The notes: generated by a model from the sequence alone, not told the origin. DNA of 64,000 nucleotides from Alphaproteobacteria bacterium (GCA_025924715.1 JAICHV010000007.1:1-64000); one strand, 5' to 3'; positions 1 through 8,598 are shown, counted from the first letter of the stretch. Numbers and translations are program-made.

Positions 1-730
1 AAGACCTCGCCTCGCCTGCGCGATTGTCGAACGGCACCGCGGTTTCGCTGGTGGTGTCGGCTTTGGGGCGATTGGCGTTGAGATGGTCGGCCCGCACCAT
101 GTGATAGACCACTTCGGCGATATTGGTGGCGTGGTCGCCGCTGCGCTCGATATTCTTGGCGACAAACAGCAGATGGGTGCAGAGCCCGATGGTGCGCGGG
201 TCTTCCATCATATAGGTGAGCAGCTCGCGGAACAGGCTGTTGTAGATTTCGTCGATCTCGCCGTCCTGCCGCCACACCGCTTCGGCCAGTTCGGCATTGC
301 GGACGGCATAGGCATCCAGCACCTGTTTGAGCTGGCCGAGCGCGGCGCGCCCCATGCGGGCCAGGCTTTGGGTCAAGCGGATCGGCGGCTCGCGGTTGAG
401 CACCAGCGCCCGCTTGGCGATATTCTTGGCGAGGTCGCCGATGCGCTCCAGCTCCGCCGCGGTCTTGATCGCTGCCAGGGTCTCGCGCAGATCCACTGCC
501 ATGGGCTGGCGCAGGGCCAGCAATTTCAAGGCGCGGTCTTCGATCTCCTGCTGCAAGGCATCGATACGCGCGTCGCCGCCAACCGCGGCTTCCCCGGCAT
601 GGCTGTCGCGCCGGGCGATGGCTTCGATCGCGCAGGCGAATTGCGCCTCCGCCAGCCCGCCCATCTGGGCGACCAGGGCGGTCAGCGTGTCGAGTTGATC
701 GGTGAAGGATTTGACGGTGTGCTCTGTCAT
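1..730 (-). CDS. phoU: PhoU phosphate signalling protein (3' end outside window)
   Basis: PhoU is the cytoplasmic regulator that links the Pst phosphate transporter to the PhoR kinase and keeps the Pho regulon off when phosphate is plentiful. This frame is open from an ATG at 730 to the window edge (243 codons), so it is missing from the ORF track. It begins MTEHTVKSFTDQLD and shows the two PhoU repeats, each with an acidic ExxRIGD-type helix: AAELERIGDLAKNIAKRAL near residue 130 and KNIERSGDHATNIAEVVY near residue 205. Usual length is about 235-240 residues, so little can be missing. It lies 64 nt downstream of phoR on the same strand with no pst gene between them. Confidence 0.93.
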   Translation of the reverse strand, partial: MTEHTVKSFTDQLDTLTALVAQMGGLAEAQFACAIEAIARRDSHAGEAAVGGDARIDALQQEIEDRALKLLALRQPMAVDLRETLAAIKTAAELERIGDLAKNIAKRALVLNREPPIRLTQSLARMGRAALGQLKQVLDAYAVRNAELAEAVWRQDGEIDEIYNSLFRELLTYMMEDPRTIGLCTHLLFVAKNIERSGDHATNIAEVVYHMVRADHLNANRPKADTTSETAVPFDNRAGEARS

Positions 731-794
731 CGCGACTCGCGTGTTGCAGCCTTCCCTTGGGATAGGGGTTTACCGCCAATTCTATGCGACAGTT

Positions 795-2072
795 TTATAA
801 CAGTTCCGTGACGGCCAGGGAGTCCGGGGATTTTGCGGCATTCTCCGCCGGAATAATCGGCAGGGAAACGGTGAAGGTGGCGCCCCCGCCGGGCTGGCTT
901 TCGATGGTCAGCCGCCCCTGATGCCGGCTGACGATATGTTTGACGATGGCCAGCCCCAGGCCCGTGCCGCCCTTTTCCCGGCTGCGCTTGACGTCGACGC
1001 GATAGAACCTCTCGGTCAGGCGGGGGATGGCGCCGGCGGGGATGCCTTCGCCGTCATCGCGGATCGTCACGAAAACCTGCTCGTCGACCGCCTGCCCCAG
1101 GGTGATCCAGACATGGCCCTGCTGGCGGCCATATTTGATGGCGTTGTGGATCAGGTTCTGGAAAAGCTGCACCAACTCGTCGCGATCGCCCATCACTTCG
1201 GGCAGTCCGGCCCCGCCCTGGACCGTCACCTCGATGTCGTCGGCTTCGGCCAGCGGCGTCAGGGCGGCGGCGGCCTCGCGCACCACATGCTCCAGCACGA
1301 TGCGGCCCTGGGGCGGGACATGTTCGTTCAATTCGATGCGGGCCAGCGACAGAAGATCGTCGATCAATCTTCGCATCCGGGCGGCTTCCACGCTCATGAT
1401 TTCCAGGAACTGATCGCGCGCCTCCGCGTCGTTCTTGGCATGGCCGCGCAAGGTGTCGATGAATCCGGTCACGGCCGCCAATGGCGTGCGCAATTCATGG
1501 CTGGCATTGGCCACGAAGTCGGCGCGGGCCTGCTCGCTGCGGCGAATGGCGGTCAGGTCGTGAAGCAGCAGCAAGGTCACCGGCGGCGCGGTGCTGATGG
1601 TGGCGCTATAGGCCTGGAAATGCCGCTCGATCGGCACCGGCAGGGTAAAGGGCACGCTGGCGGGCTGGCCGCTGCGGGCGGTGTGGCCGAGCACCTCCAG
1701 CACTGCCGGATTGCGAAACAAGGTGCTGACATGGCTGCGCAGCGCGCCGGGGCCCAGCAAGCCGCGCATCGGCTCATTGACGAAGAACACCCGCTGGTCG
1801 ACATCCAGCAACATCACCGGCAGGGGCAATTGCTCCAGCAGCAGCCGGGTCATGGGCGGCAATTCCGCGATCCGCCCGCCGCCGCGCGGCAGCGCCGGCT
1901 GAGGAAGTGGCGGCGGCACCATGAAGCGGATCACCAGTGCGCAGGCCAGCGCAAAGGCGATCAGGCTCCACAGCCCCGCCTGGCCCAGCGCCAGCACCGC
2001 TACGCCAGCCAGCACCAAACCCGCTGTCAGGGTCCAGATCCGGCTGCGCAGGAAATTTCCGATCTGCGCCAT
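795..2072 (-). CDS. phoR: PhoR-type phosphate regulon sensor histidine kinase
   Basis: This 425-residue membrane kinase phosphorylates PhoB when phosphate is scarce. Two hydrophobic segments lie at about residues 13-50, followed by a PAS-like region (PVMLLDVDQRVFFVNEPM), the HisKA box NASHELRTPLAAV with the phospho-accepting His near residue 190, and a HATPase domain with DDGEGIP and GGTGLGLAIVKHIV. There is no large periplasmic domain, as expected for PhoR. The start has a good ribosome site (CGGAGAGAC-ATG). phoU follows 64 nt downstream, which supports PhoR rather than another kinase. An inverted repeat of Pho-box-like half sites lies about 40 nt upstream. Confidence 0.88.
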   Translation of the reverse strand: MAQIGNFLRSRIWTLTAGLVLAGVAVLALGQAGLWSLIAFALACALVIRFMVPPPLPQPALPRGGGRIAELPPMTRLLLEQLPLPVMLLDVDQRVFFVNEPMRGLLGPGALRSHVSTLFRNPAVLEVLGHTARSGQPASVPFTLPVPIERHFQAYSATISTAPPVTLLLLHDLTAIRRSEQARADFVANASHELRTPLAAVTGFIDTLRGHAKNDAEARDQFLEIMSVEAARMRRLIDDLLSLARIELNEHVPPQGRIVLEHVVREAAAALTPLAEADDIEVTVQGGAGLPEVMGDRDELVQLFQNLIHNAIKYGRQQGHVWITLGQAVDEQVFVTIRDDGEGIPAGAIPRLTERFYRVDVKRSREKGGTGLGLAIVKHIVSRHQGRLTIESQPGGGATFTVSLPIIPAENAAKSPDSLAVTELL

Positions 2073-2109
2073 GTCTCTCCGTACACCTTGTAGCCGCGCC
2101 GGCCACCGG

Positions 2110-2131
2110 CTGTCACCTTGGATCGTGACAG
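2110..2131 (-). promoter_or_regulatory. Inverted repeat upstream of phoR, possible operator
   Basis: Perfect 7-nt arms CTGTCAC and GTGACAG are separated by 8 nt, between arfB and phoR. The left arm resembles a Pho-box half site (CTGTCAT), but Pho boxes are direct repeats and this is inverted. The position fits an operator for phoR. The assignment is inferred from position and similarity only. Confidence 0.35.
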
Positions 2132-2160
2132 GGGCGCGTCAACGTCCTTCCGTGCAAGGA

Positions 2161-2592
2161 TCAATCCAGCGGCGGCCGTCCGCGCCCCTGTTTGATCTGC
2201 CCCCTGCGCTGCTTGGTCTCGCGGCGCCTGGATTTGCTGGAGCGGGGCACTTTGGTGGGGCGGCGCGGTTTGACCGGCTTTGCTGCCTCCTCGATCAGCG
2301 AGGCCAGCCGCGCCCGCGCATCGGCGCGGTTGCGCTCTTGCTCGCGGAAGCGCCGGGCCGTGATGGTGAGAATGCCCTCTTTCGAAAGCCGGCTTCCCGC
2401 CAGCGCCCGCAAGGCATCGCGCACATGCGGCGGCAGGCTGGTGCTGCGGCCCAGGTCGAAGGACAGTTGCACCGCGCTGGCCACCTTGTTGACATTCTGG
2501 CCGCCGGGGCCGGACGCCTGGATGAACCGCTCGGACAATTCGCTTTCGGGCACGAAAAATCCCCGCGCCCATATGCCGTCGCCCCGCGTCAT
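2161..2592 (-). CDS. arfB: ArfB/YaeJ-type peptidyl-tRNA hydrolase
   Basis: ArfB frees stalled ribosomes by hydrolysing peptidyl-tRNA with a GGQ loop placed in the peptidyl-transferase centre. The 143-residue product has the class I release-factor signature ASGPGGQNVNKVASAV at about residues 24-39. It ends in a long basic tail (KSRRRETKQRRGQIKQGRG), which in this family enters the empty mRNA channel of a stalled ribosome. The ORF track extends the frame to 3156 antisense to the next gene; the ATG at 2592 is chosen because homology begins there (MTRGDGIWARGFFVP) and fits the family length of about 140. No clear ribosome site is seen. Confidence 0.93.
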   Translation of the reverse strand: MTRGDGIWARGFFVPESELSERFIQASGPGGQNVNKVASAVQLSFDLGRSTSLPPHVRDALRALAGSRLSKEGILTITARRFREQERNRADARARLASLIEEAAKPVKPRRPTKVPRSSKSRRRETKQRRGQIKQGRGRPPLD

Positions 2593-2676
2593 GGGACGGG
2601 GTGCGGCTTGGCGCAGAAGGGTTTGTTCGCGGACATGTGAACCAGTATAGCTGGACCGCGTTTTTGGGAAACCAGC

Positions 2677-3900
2677 ATGAGCGGCGGCTTCGCCCCCGAC
2701 CGGCTTGACCGCGTCACCGCGACGATCAAAGCCCGCTATGTCGACAGCGGCGCCATTCCCGGCGCCCTCACCCTGATCTGGCGCAAGGGCGCGGTCCATC
2801 ATCTGGGCATGAGCGGGATGATCGATCTGGCGCGCGGGTGTGCGATGCGCGAAGACGCCATTTTCCGCATCTATTCCATGACCAAGCCGATCACCGCGGT
2901 GGCGCTGCTGATGCTGTTGGAAGAGGGCAAGATCGCCCTGGACGATCCGGTGTACCGCTTCATCCCGGGCTTCGAACATCTGAAGCTTTATGCCGGCGGC
3001 ACGCTGGCTGGCGGTTTTACCACCACGCCGTCGCCGCGCCCGATGCGGGTGGTGGATCTTCTGCGCCAGACCTCGGGCTTGACCTATGGAATCCTCAACC
3101 GCACCGATCTGGACGCCGCCTATCGCAAGCTGGGCGTGGCGGAATTCAACACCCACGGCGGTCTTGCGGCGATGATCGCGCAGCTCGAAAAGCTCCCACT
3201 GGAATTCGCCCCGGGCGAGACCTGGAATTATTCGGTGTCGATCGATGTGGCCGGCTATCTGGTGGAAAAACTTTCCGGCCAGGGCTTTGGCGATTTTCTT
3301 CGGCGGCGGATTCTAGAGCCCCTGGGCATGACCGATACCGATTTCTTGGTTCCGGAAACCCAGCGCGACCGCTTGGCGACCTGCTATTATGCCCAGGATG
3401 GCAAATTGCTGGTTTCCGACGATGCCGCCCATTCCACCTATTTCGCCCCGCCCCCGCTGGAATCGGGCGGCGCCGGCTTGGTCGGGACGGCGGCCGATTA
3501 TTTGCGCTTCTGCCGCATGCTGCTTGCGGGCGGCGAACTGGACGGGGTGCGGCTCCTCAGCCCCAAGACCATAAGCCTGATGACGATGAACCATCTTCCC
3601 GGCGGACGCGAGATGACCGACATGATGCCGGTCACCGCCACCTTTAACGAAGCCGGCTATAACGGCGTCGGCTTCGGGCTGGGTGTGGCTGTCACCCTGG
3701 ACCCCGTTCGCGCCGCCCTGCCCGGCACGCGGGGCGAATTTTCCTGGGGCGGAGCGGCTTCGACCTATTTCTTCGCCGATCCGAAGGAAAATTTGGCGGT
3801 GGTGTTCATGACCCAGGTGCTGAGCGCGCCCGAGCGTATCCGCCTGCGCCGCGATCTGCGCACATTGGTTTATTCTGCGATGACGGAGAGTTTGGCGTGA
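2677..3900 (+). CDS. Serine hydrolase of the beta-lactamase/EstB family
   Basis: A 407-residue protein of the class C beta-lactamase fold, a family that includes esterases and D-aminopeptidases. It has the nucleophile motif S-x-x-K as SMTK at residues 67-70, a Y-x-S second motif in WNYSVSIDVAG near residue 188, and a WGG motif in EFSWGGAAST near the C-terminus. No signal peptide is evident, so it is probably cytoplasmic and unlikely to be a resistance enzyme. Its stop overlaps the GTG start of kdoO, so the two genes are probably translated together. The substrate cannot be deduced. Confidence 0.85.
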   Translation: MSGGFAPDRLDRVTATIKARYVDSGAIPGALTLIWRKGAVHHLGMSGMIDLARGCAMREDAIFRIYSMTKPITAVALLMLLEEGKIALDDPVYRFIPGFEHLKLYAGGTLAGGFTTTPSPRPMRVVDLLRQTSGLTYGILNRTDLDAAYRKLGVAEFNTHGGLAAMIAQLEKLPLEFAPGETWNYSVSIDVAGYLVEKLSGQGFGDFLRRRILEPLGMTDTDFLVPETQRDRLATCYYAQDGKLLVSDDAAHSTYFAPPPLESGGAGLVGTAADYLRFCRMLLAGGELDGVRLLSPKTISLMTMNHLPGGREMTDMMPVTATFNEAGYNGVGFGLGVAVTLDPVRAALPGTRGEFSWGGAASTYFFADPKENLAVVFMTQVLSAPERIRLRRDLRTLVYSAMTESLA

Positions 3901-4769
3901 TCCGGGAAGAATTCGCGCTGTCTGAGTGGCACGGCCCCTTCGATGCGGCGACACAAGCGCGCGCCCTGGCCGCGCTGGAAAAGGGCCAGGTGCTTTATTT
4001 CCCTGGGCTCGCATTCCCTTTGGGTGAGAACGAGCGCGAATTCCTGGACCCGGCCCTGACCGACGGCAAAGCCAAGAACATCAGCCTCAATCATACGACC
4101 GGAAAATTGCAGGGCACCTCGGCCGCCGGCGAGAAAGCGGAGCGGCTCGCCGCGATGATCGAACGCTTCGGCGCCGGCGCCACCCGGCTGGTGGAAGATT
4201 TGCTGCCCGGCTATGCCGGATTGGAGCGGGCGCGCACCTCGTATCGGCCGGTGGAAGTGGAAGACCGGCCCTATTCGGTGATCCAGGACGACCGCCTGCT
4301 CCATATCGACGCCTTTCCCTCGCGCCCCATGCAGGCGGGGCGGCGCATCCTGCGGTTCTTTTCCAATGTGGCGCCGTCCGGATCGCGGTGCTGGGAGGTC
4401 GGCGAACCCTTTGAGGATTTTGCCCGCCGCTTTGCGCCGCGGGTGAAACCGCATCTGCCGGGCCAGAGCTGGCTCTTTGCCCGCCTGGGCGTCACGCGCG
4501 GACAGCGCAGCGCCTATGACGAAACCATGCTGTCGCTGCATGATGCCGCCAAGCGCGACAGCCGCTATCAGAAAAACGCGCCCCATACGGCGCTGGATTT
4601 CCCGCCGGGCTCATCCTGGCTGGTCTATACCGACCAGGTGCTGCATGCGGCGCTGAAAGGCGAATTTGCCCTGGAACAGACCTTCCATCTGGATATCGCC
4701 AAAATGGCGGAGCCGCAGCGCGCACCCATCAAGGTGCTGGAGCGGCTGACGGGCAGGCGCCTGGCCTAG
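3897..4769 (+). CDS. kdoO: Kdo2-lipid A 3-hydroxylase (KdoO family)
   Basis: KdoO is an Fe(II)/2-oxoglutarate oxygenase that hydroxylates the 3-deoxy-D-manno-octulosonic acid of lipid A. The 290-residue product matches the family across its length, with landmarks SLNHTTGKLQGTSAA, TSYRPVEVEDRPYSVIQDD, the metal-binding HxD in LLHIDAFPSRP, and SWLVYTDQVLHAALKG near the C-terminus, which would carry the second metal histidine. The GTG start overlaps the stop of the upstream hydrolase (GTGA). Its own TAG stop shares a CTAG with the converging receiver gene. This indicates an LPS-making outer membrane with hydroxylated Kdo. Confidence 0.88.
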   Translation: MIREEFALSEWHGPFDAATQARALAALEKGQVLYFPGLAFPLGENEREFLDPALTDGKAKNISLNHTTGKLQGTSAAGEKAERLAAMIERFGAGATRLVEDLLPGYAGLERARTSYRPVEVEDRPYSVIQDDRLLHIDAFPSRPMQAGRRILRFFSNVAPSGSRCWEVGEPFEDFARRFAPRVKPHLPGQSWLFARLGVTRGQRSAYDETMLSLHDAAKRDSRYQKNAPHTALDFPPGSSWLVYTDQVLHAALKGEFALEQTFHLDIAKMAEPQRAPIKVLERLTGRRLA

Positions 4770-5161
4770 CCGACCGCCGACACTCCGATTTCGGCCAGCT
4801 TGGCGCGCAGCACCAGGCGGTCGAACGGCTTCATGATGAAATCATTGGCGCCCGCCGCCATGGCATTGGCGATCTCGCCGGCGTCGTTTTCGGTGGTGCA
4901 AAACAGAACCACCGGCCGGGCGCCGCCGGGCTGGCCGCGCAGGCTTTTGACGAATTCGGCGCCGGTCATCGACGGCAGATTCCAGTCCAGGAAGATCACG
5001 TCCGGCATTTGCTCTCGGCAGGCACGCAGCGCCGTCATGCCGTCCTCCGCCTCGCCGGTGGAGAATTGCAGTTCTTCAAAGATACGCCGGGCGACCGTGC
5101 GGATCACGCGGCTGTCATCGACCACCAGACATTGTTTCATGGGCGGATGTATCCCTGTCAC
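4766..5161 (-). CDS. Single-domain CheY-like response regulator
   Basis: A 131-residue receiver domain with no output domain. The acidic pocket is in CLVVDDSR, the phospho-acceptor Asp in DVIFLDWNLPSM, and the conserved Lys in FIMKPFD. It follows chpT on the same strand (84 nt apart), so it is a likely phosphate partner or sink of ChpT, though it lacks the acidic end seen in CpdR. The GTG at 5161 is chosen because GAGGG lies 6 nt ahead of it; the ATG at 5140 (MKQCLVV) fits family N-termini better but has no ribosome site. Confidence 0.88.
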   Translation of the reverse strand: MTGIHPPMKQCLVVDDSRVIRTVARRIFEELQFSTGEAEDGMTALRACREQMPDVIFLDWNLPSMTGAEFVKSLRGQPGGARPVVLFCTTENDAGEIANAMAAGANDFIMKPFDRLVLRAKLAEIGVSAVG

Positions 5162-5244
5162 CTGGCGCCCTCAAAAAGCAACGCAAGGCAAGGGGATGCT
5201 ACCTAAGGAAAGTAAAGAAGGACTTGCCGGGGAACCCGCGCCCG

Positions 5245-5865
5245 TTAACCGGCGGTGAGCTCGACCAGGCCGTCCGCGGCGCGAATGGTGAGGCCGGCGT
5301 TAACCGCGCGCGACAGTTTGTGGGTCAGAAAGGGCTGAACCCCGCGGGCATCGACCTCGCTCACGGGCTGTTCGCCCCGGATGGAGCGCTCGACATCCTC
5401 GGCCAGGCGGATATGGGTGCCGGTCGCCCGAATGATGAAGGACGGCGCGGCAGGATCGGCCCCCGCCTCCACCCGCACCAACCCGCCGCGCGGCAAACAA
5501 TCGGCGCCCAGCAGGGTCGCGTTCATCAGCAGCTTGGCCCAATCCTTGCCCCAATGGGCCTGGGGGACATGCCATTCCAGGGTGACCTTGCCGCCTTCCA
5601 GCAGGCCCGAGACCAGGCGTCCGACCTCGTTCAGATCCAGTTCGGCGCCTGCCGAGCCGGCGGCGCCAAAGGCGATGCGCATGAATTGAATGCGGGCCAG
5701 CGCCTGGTTGGCGCTGGAGGCCACCAGCTTGAGAGCGTCCTCGCGCATCGCCGCGTCGCGCTCGTCCTCCAGCACTTCCAGGCCGTTGACCACAGCGCCC
5801 AGAGGCCCGACAAGGTCATGGCAAACCCGGCTCACCATAAGGGCGGAGAATTCTATCTCGTTCAT
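5245..5865 (-). CDS. chpT: ChpT histidine phosphotransferase
   Basis: ChpT passes phosphate from the CckA kinase to CtrA and CpdR in alphaproteobacterial cell-cycle control. The 206-residue product carries the family signature RVCHDLVGPLGAVVNGLEVL with the phosphorylated His at residue 16, followed by a degenerate HATPase-like domain (KLLMNATLLGADCLPRGG) without ATP-binding glycine boxes. Length and order match ChpT. It is the strongest single marker in the window that the host belongs to Alphaproteobacteria. A receiver gene lies directly downstream. Confidence 0.92.
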   Translation of the reverse strand: MNEIEFSALMVSRVCHDLVGPLGAVVNGLEVLEDERDAAMREDALKLVASSANQALARIQFMRIAFGAAGSAGAELDLNEVGRLVSGLLEGGKVTLEWHVPQAHWGKDWAKLLMNATLLGADCLPRGGLVRVEAGADPAAPSFIIRATGTHIRLAEDVERSIRGEQPVSEVDARGVQPFLTHKLSRAVNAGLTIRAADGLVELTAG

Positions 5866-5929
5866 GGCGCTTTCTACTCAGACTTTACGCTTGGTAACTG
5901 ACTCCAGCGCGTCTTAAGGAATTCTTAAT

Positions 5930-6703
5930 ATGGGTGCAACCGCAGCTATGCTGGCCGCGATCGCCGCCGAAGCCGGCGCGGTGGTGATGCGCCATTACCA
6001 GGCCGGTACCCAGGCGCGGTTCAAAACCGATGCCTCGCCCGTGACAGATGCCGATCAAGAGGCCGAAAAGCTGATCCTGGACCGGCTCGGGCGGCACTAT
6101 CCGAGGGTGGCGGTGGTGGCGGAGGAAGAAACCGCGGCCGGGCGAGTGGCGGCGATCGGCCATCATTTCTTCCTGGTCGATCCGCTGGACGGCACCAAGG
6201 AATTCCTCTCCCGCAATGGAGAGTTCACGGTGAACATCGCCGAGATTGTGGACGGCGTGCCGGTGTCCGGCGCGGTCTATGCCCCCGCGGTTTCGCGGCT
6301 GTTCTATGCGGACGCGGAAGGCGCCTTTGAATTGGCGCTCGCGCCGGGAACAGAGCCCGATTTCACGCGAGGCCGCCGGCTGTTCGCGCGGCAGCCCGCT
6401 GCCGAAGGCTTGGTGGCGGTCGGCAGCCGCAGCCATGGCGATCCGGCGACGGACGCGTATCTGAAACGCTTTGCAATCTGCCGTTTCACCAGCGCGGGTT
6501 CCTCGCTGAAATTCTGCCTGCTGGCGGCGGGCGAAGCCGATATCTACGCGCGCGGCGGCCGCACCATGGAGTGGGATATCGCCGCCGGCCATGCCGTGCT
6601 GGCGGCGGCAGGCGGCAGCGTCAAGACCTGGGACGGTATGGCGCTGCACTATGGCAAAACGGGTTTTGAAAATCCGCCCTTTGTGGCCAGGGGCCTGGTT
6701 TAA
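5930..6703 (+). CDS. cysQ: 3'(2'),5'-bisphosphate nucleotidase CysQ
   Basis: CysQ hydrolyses 3'-phosphoadenosine 5'-phosphate to AMP, clearing the by-product of sulfate assimilation. The 257-residue product belongs to the inositol monophosphatase fold: metal ligands in VVAEEETAAG near residue 64 and VDPLDGTKEFLSRNGEFTV near residue 83 (the KEF after DGT is typical of CysQ rather than SuhB), and WDIAAGHAVLAAAGG near residue 215. Its stop shares TTAA with the stop of the opposing small membrane gene. No other sulfur-assimilation gene adjoins it. Confidence 0.9.
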   Translation: MGATAAMLAAIAAEAGAVVMRHYQAGTQARFKTDASPVTDADQEAEKLILDRLGRHYPRVAVVAEEETAAGRVAAIGHHFFLVDPLDGTKEFLSRNGEFTVNIAEIVDGVPVSGAVYAPAVSRLFYADAEGAFELALAPGTEPDFTRGRRLFARQPAAEGLVAVGSRSHGDPATDAYLKRFAICRFTSAGSSLKFCLLAAGEADIYARGGRTMEWDIAAGHAVLAAAGGSVKTWDGMALHYGKTGFENPPFVARGLV

Positions 6704-6930
6704 CGATCCAGGTCATGCCGTGAGGAATAAAACACCAGGCCCATCAAGCCGGCGCCGAGCAGGAAGGTCACCACCGCGCCCAGGATCATGAAAAACCAGC
6801 CCAGCGGGCTCATATGCACGCCGGTCATCGCCTGCCAGGCGCCGATCGCATACCAGCCCGCCCAGACCAAAAGCCCCAGCAGGATCACCAAAGTGAGGAT
6901 TACGGCGGGGGAAAAACTGCTTTTTTTCAT
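6700..6930 (-). CDS. Small two-helix membrane protein, unknown function
   Basis: A 76-residue protein with two predicted membrane helices, about residues 9-30 (VILTLVILLGLLVWAGWYAI) and 44-68 (GWFFMILGAVVTFLLGAGLMG). The ATG at 6930 is preferred to the tracked GTG at 6936 because AGGAG lies 5 nt upstream of it. I do not recognise the family. It converges on cysQ, the stop codons overlapping by 4 nt. Confidence 0.7.
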   Translation of the reverse strand: MKKSSFSPAVILTLVILLGLLVWAGWYAIGAWQAMTGVHMSPLGWFFMILGAVVTFLLGAGLMGLVFYSSRHDLDR

Positions 6931-7028
6931 GGTCACTCCTGCCTTCCACTATAGCGGGGCTGTAAAAAAGCCAAAATCTAGGCGAAACTACAAAAGGGCG
7001 GGAAACGAGAATGGACAAGGGAGCTGTC

Positions 7029-7595
7029 ATGAACCGTAAGCAATTCCTCGCCGGCCTGGCGGCCACAGTCGCCGCTCCGGGTGCCGCGCTGGCCGACCAA
7101 TTCACCGACGATGCCAAATATACCGCCAATGAAATCACCCAGGCGGGTGCGGATTTCTTCGGGATCACCACCGAAGCGATGGCCAAAGGCGTACAGCATG
7201 TCTTTGCCGATCTGGGGGAACCCGATGCCTATATCAAGGGCGATGAAGGCTCCGGCGCCTTTATTGTCGGGCTGCGCTATGGCTCTGGCTGGCTGATCCG
7301 CAAGACCCGCGAGCCGATGAAAGTGTATTGGCGGGGTCCCTCGGTGGGCTTCGATGCGGGCGGCAATGCTTCGAAATGCTTCACCCTGGTTTACAATCTC
7401 AAGGACGACAAAAGACTGTTCCAGCGCTTTCCGGGTGTCGAAGGCAGCTTCTATTTTGTCGCGGGATTGGGTGTGAACTATCAACGCAGCGGCGGTGTCA
7501 CCTTGGCGCCGATTCGCACCGGCGTCGGCCTGCGCGCCGGCGCGAACGTCCACTATCAAGTCTATTCCGACAAGCGCGACTGGTTCCCTCTATAA
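7029..7595 (+). CDS. DUF1134 / EipA-family periplasmic envelope protein
   Basis: A 188-residue DUF1134 protein, the family of Brucella EipA, a small periplasmic beta-barrel protein needed for envelope integrity. It starts with a signal peptide (FLAGLAATVAAPGAALA), and the mature part has the conserved segments FFGITTEAMAKGV, GEGSGAF-like GDEGSGAFIVGLRYG, and YWRGPSVGFDAGGNASKCF. The ATG at 7029 is chosen over the tracked ATG at 7011 because AAGGGAG sits just upstream. The stop is followed by the converging secF gene after 37 nt. Confidence 0.87.
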   Translation: MNRKQFLAGLAATVAAPGAALADQFTDDAKYTANEITQAGADFFGITTEAMAKGVQHVFADLGEPDAYIKGDEGSGAFIVGLRYGSGWLIRKTREPMKVYWRGPSVGFDAGGNASKCFTLVYNLKDDKRLFQRFPGVEGSFYFVAGLGVNYQRSGGVTLAPIRTGVGLRAGANVHYQVYSDKRDWFPL

Positions 7596-7632
7596 TCGCC
7601 GCGATCCTCGCGGCTGGGGCGCCTAAATTTGG

Positions 7633-8598
7633 CTACGCCTTGGCGGGTTCGGGGGGGCCTCCGACGGCTCCTGCCGGGGCGGGAAGATAGAGCAGCAGGG
7701 CGGCGGCGACATAGATGGACGAGAACGTGCCCACCACGATGCCGAACAGGATCGGGCCGGAAAAATCGGTCAGCGCCGGACCGCCGAAGAAATAAAGCGG
7801 CAGGATCGAGACCGCCGTGGCCGCCGATGTCAGGATGGTTCGCGTCACCATCTGGTTGGTGGATAGGTTGATCAATTCCGCCAGTTTCATCCGTTTGTAT
7901 TTGCGGCGATTTTCGCGGATTCGGTCGAACACCACCACGGTATCGTTGATCGAATAGCCGGCCAGGGTGAGCAGCGCCGCCACCGAGGTCAGGCCGAATT
8001 CCAGATGGAAAACCGAGAACAACCCCGCCGTCACCAGCACGTCATGGCCGGTGGCGACCGCAGCCCCAATGCCGTACTGCCATTCGAAGCGCACCGCGAC
8101 ATAGATCGCGATCAGCACAATGGCGATCAACGTCGCCTTGATGCCCGCGTTGAGCAGGTCCTGGCTCACCGCGGCGCCGACCACATCCTGTTTGAGGGTG
8201 GTGAATCCCGGCCCCAATTTGGCTTTGATCGCGCTGACCACCTGCTGGTCCAGTTTGTTCTGGTCTTGGCCGGCACTAGCCTGGTGCGGCAGAACGCGGA
8301 TCATGGCGCAGCTTCCCGCCGGCTTGTCGCATCCGCCCGTGCCGCCGTAAGTCTGCACCACCGGATCGCCATAGCCCAGGCTGATGATATCGGTCCGCAT
8401 CTTGCCGATATTGATCACCTGCGCCGCCTTGACCTCGATCAGCACGCCGCCTTTGAAGTCGATGCCCAGATTGAACCCCTGCCAGGCGATGGAGACGATC
8501 GAAACCAGCAGCAGCAAGCCGTCGATGGCGAAGGCGAAATACCGCGCCCCGACAAAATTGATGTTGGTGGCCTCGGGGATGAACCTGAGCAAGGGCAT
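7633..8598 (-). CDS. secF: Protein translocase subunit SecF
   Basis: SecF, with SecD, uses proton motive force to help export through SecYEG. The 321-residue product has the first membrane helix near residue 20-40, the SecF signature NLGIDFKGGVLIEV, and the later membrane block with SINDTVVVFDRIRENRR and STNQMVTRTILTSAATAVSIL, conserved in SecF. It ends in a proline/alanine-rich tail. secD would normally sit just upstream on the same strand, but here a retropepsin-like gene does, 146 nt away. No clear ribosome site precedes the ATG. Confidence 0.93.
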   Translation of the reverse strand: MPLLRFIPEATNINFVGARYFAFAIDGLLLLVSIVSIAWQGFNLGIDFKGGVLIEVKAAQVINIGKMRTDIISLGYGDPVVQTYGGTGGCDKPAGSCAMIRVLPHQASAGQDQNKLDQQVVSAIKAKLGPGFTTLKQDVVGAAVSQDLLNAGIKATLIAIVLIAIYVAVRFEWQYGIGAAVATGHDVLVTAGLFSVFHLEFGLTSVAALLTLAGYSINDTVVVFDRIRENRRKYKRMKLAELINLSTNQMVTRTILTSAATAVSILPLYFFGGPALTDFSGPILFGIVVGTFSSIYVAAALLLYLPAPAGAVGGPPEPAKA

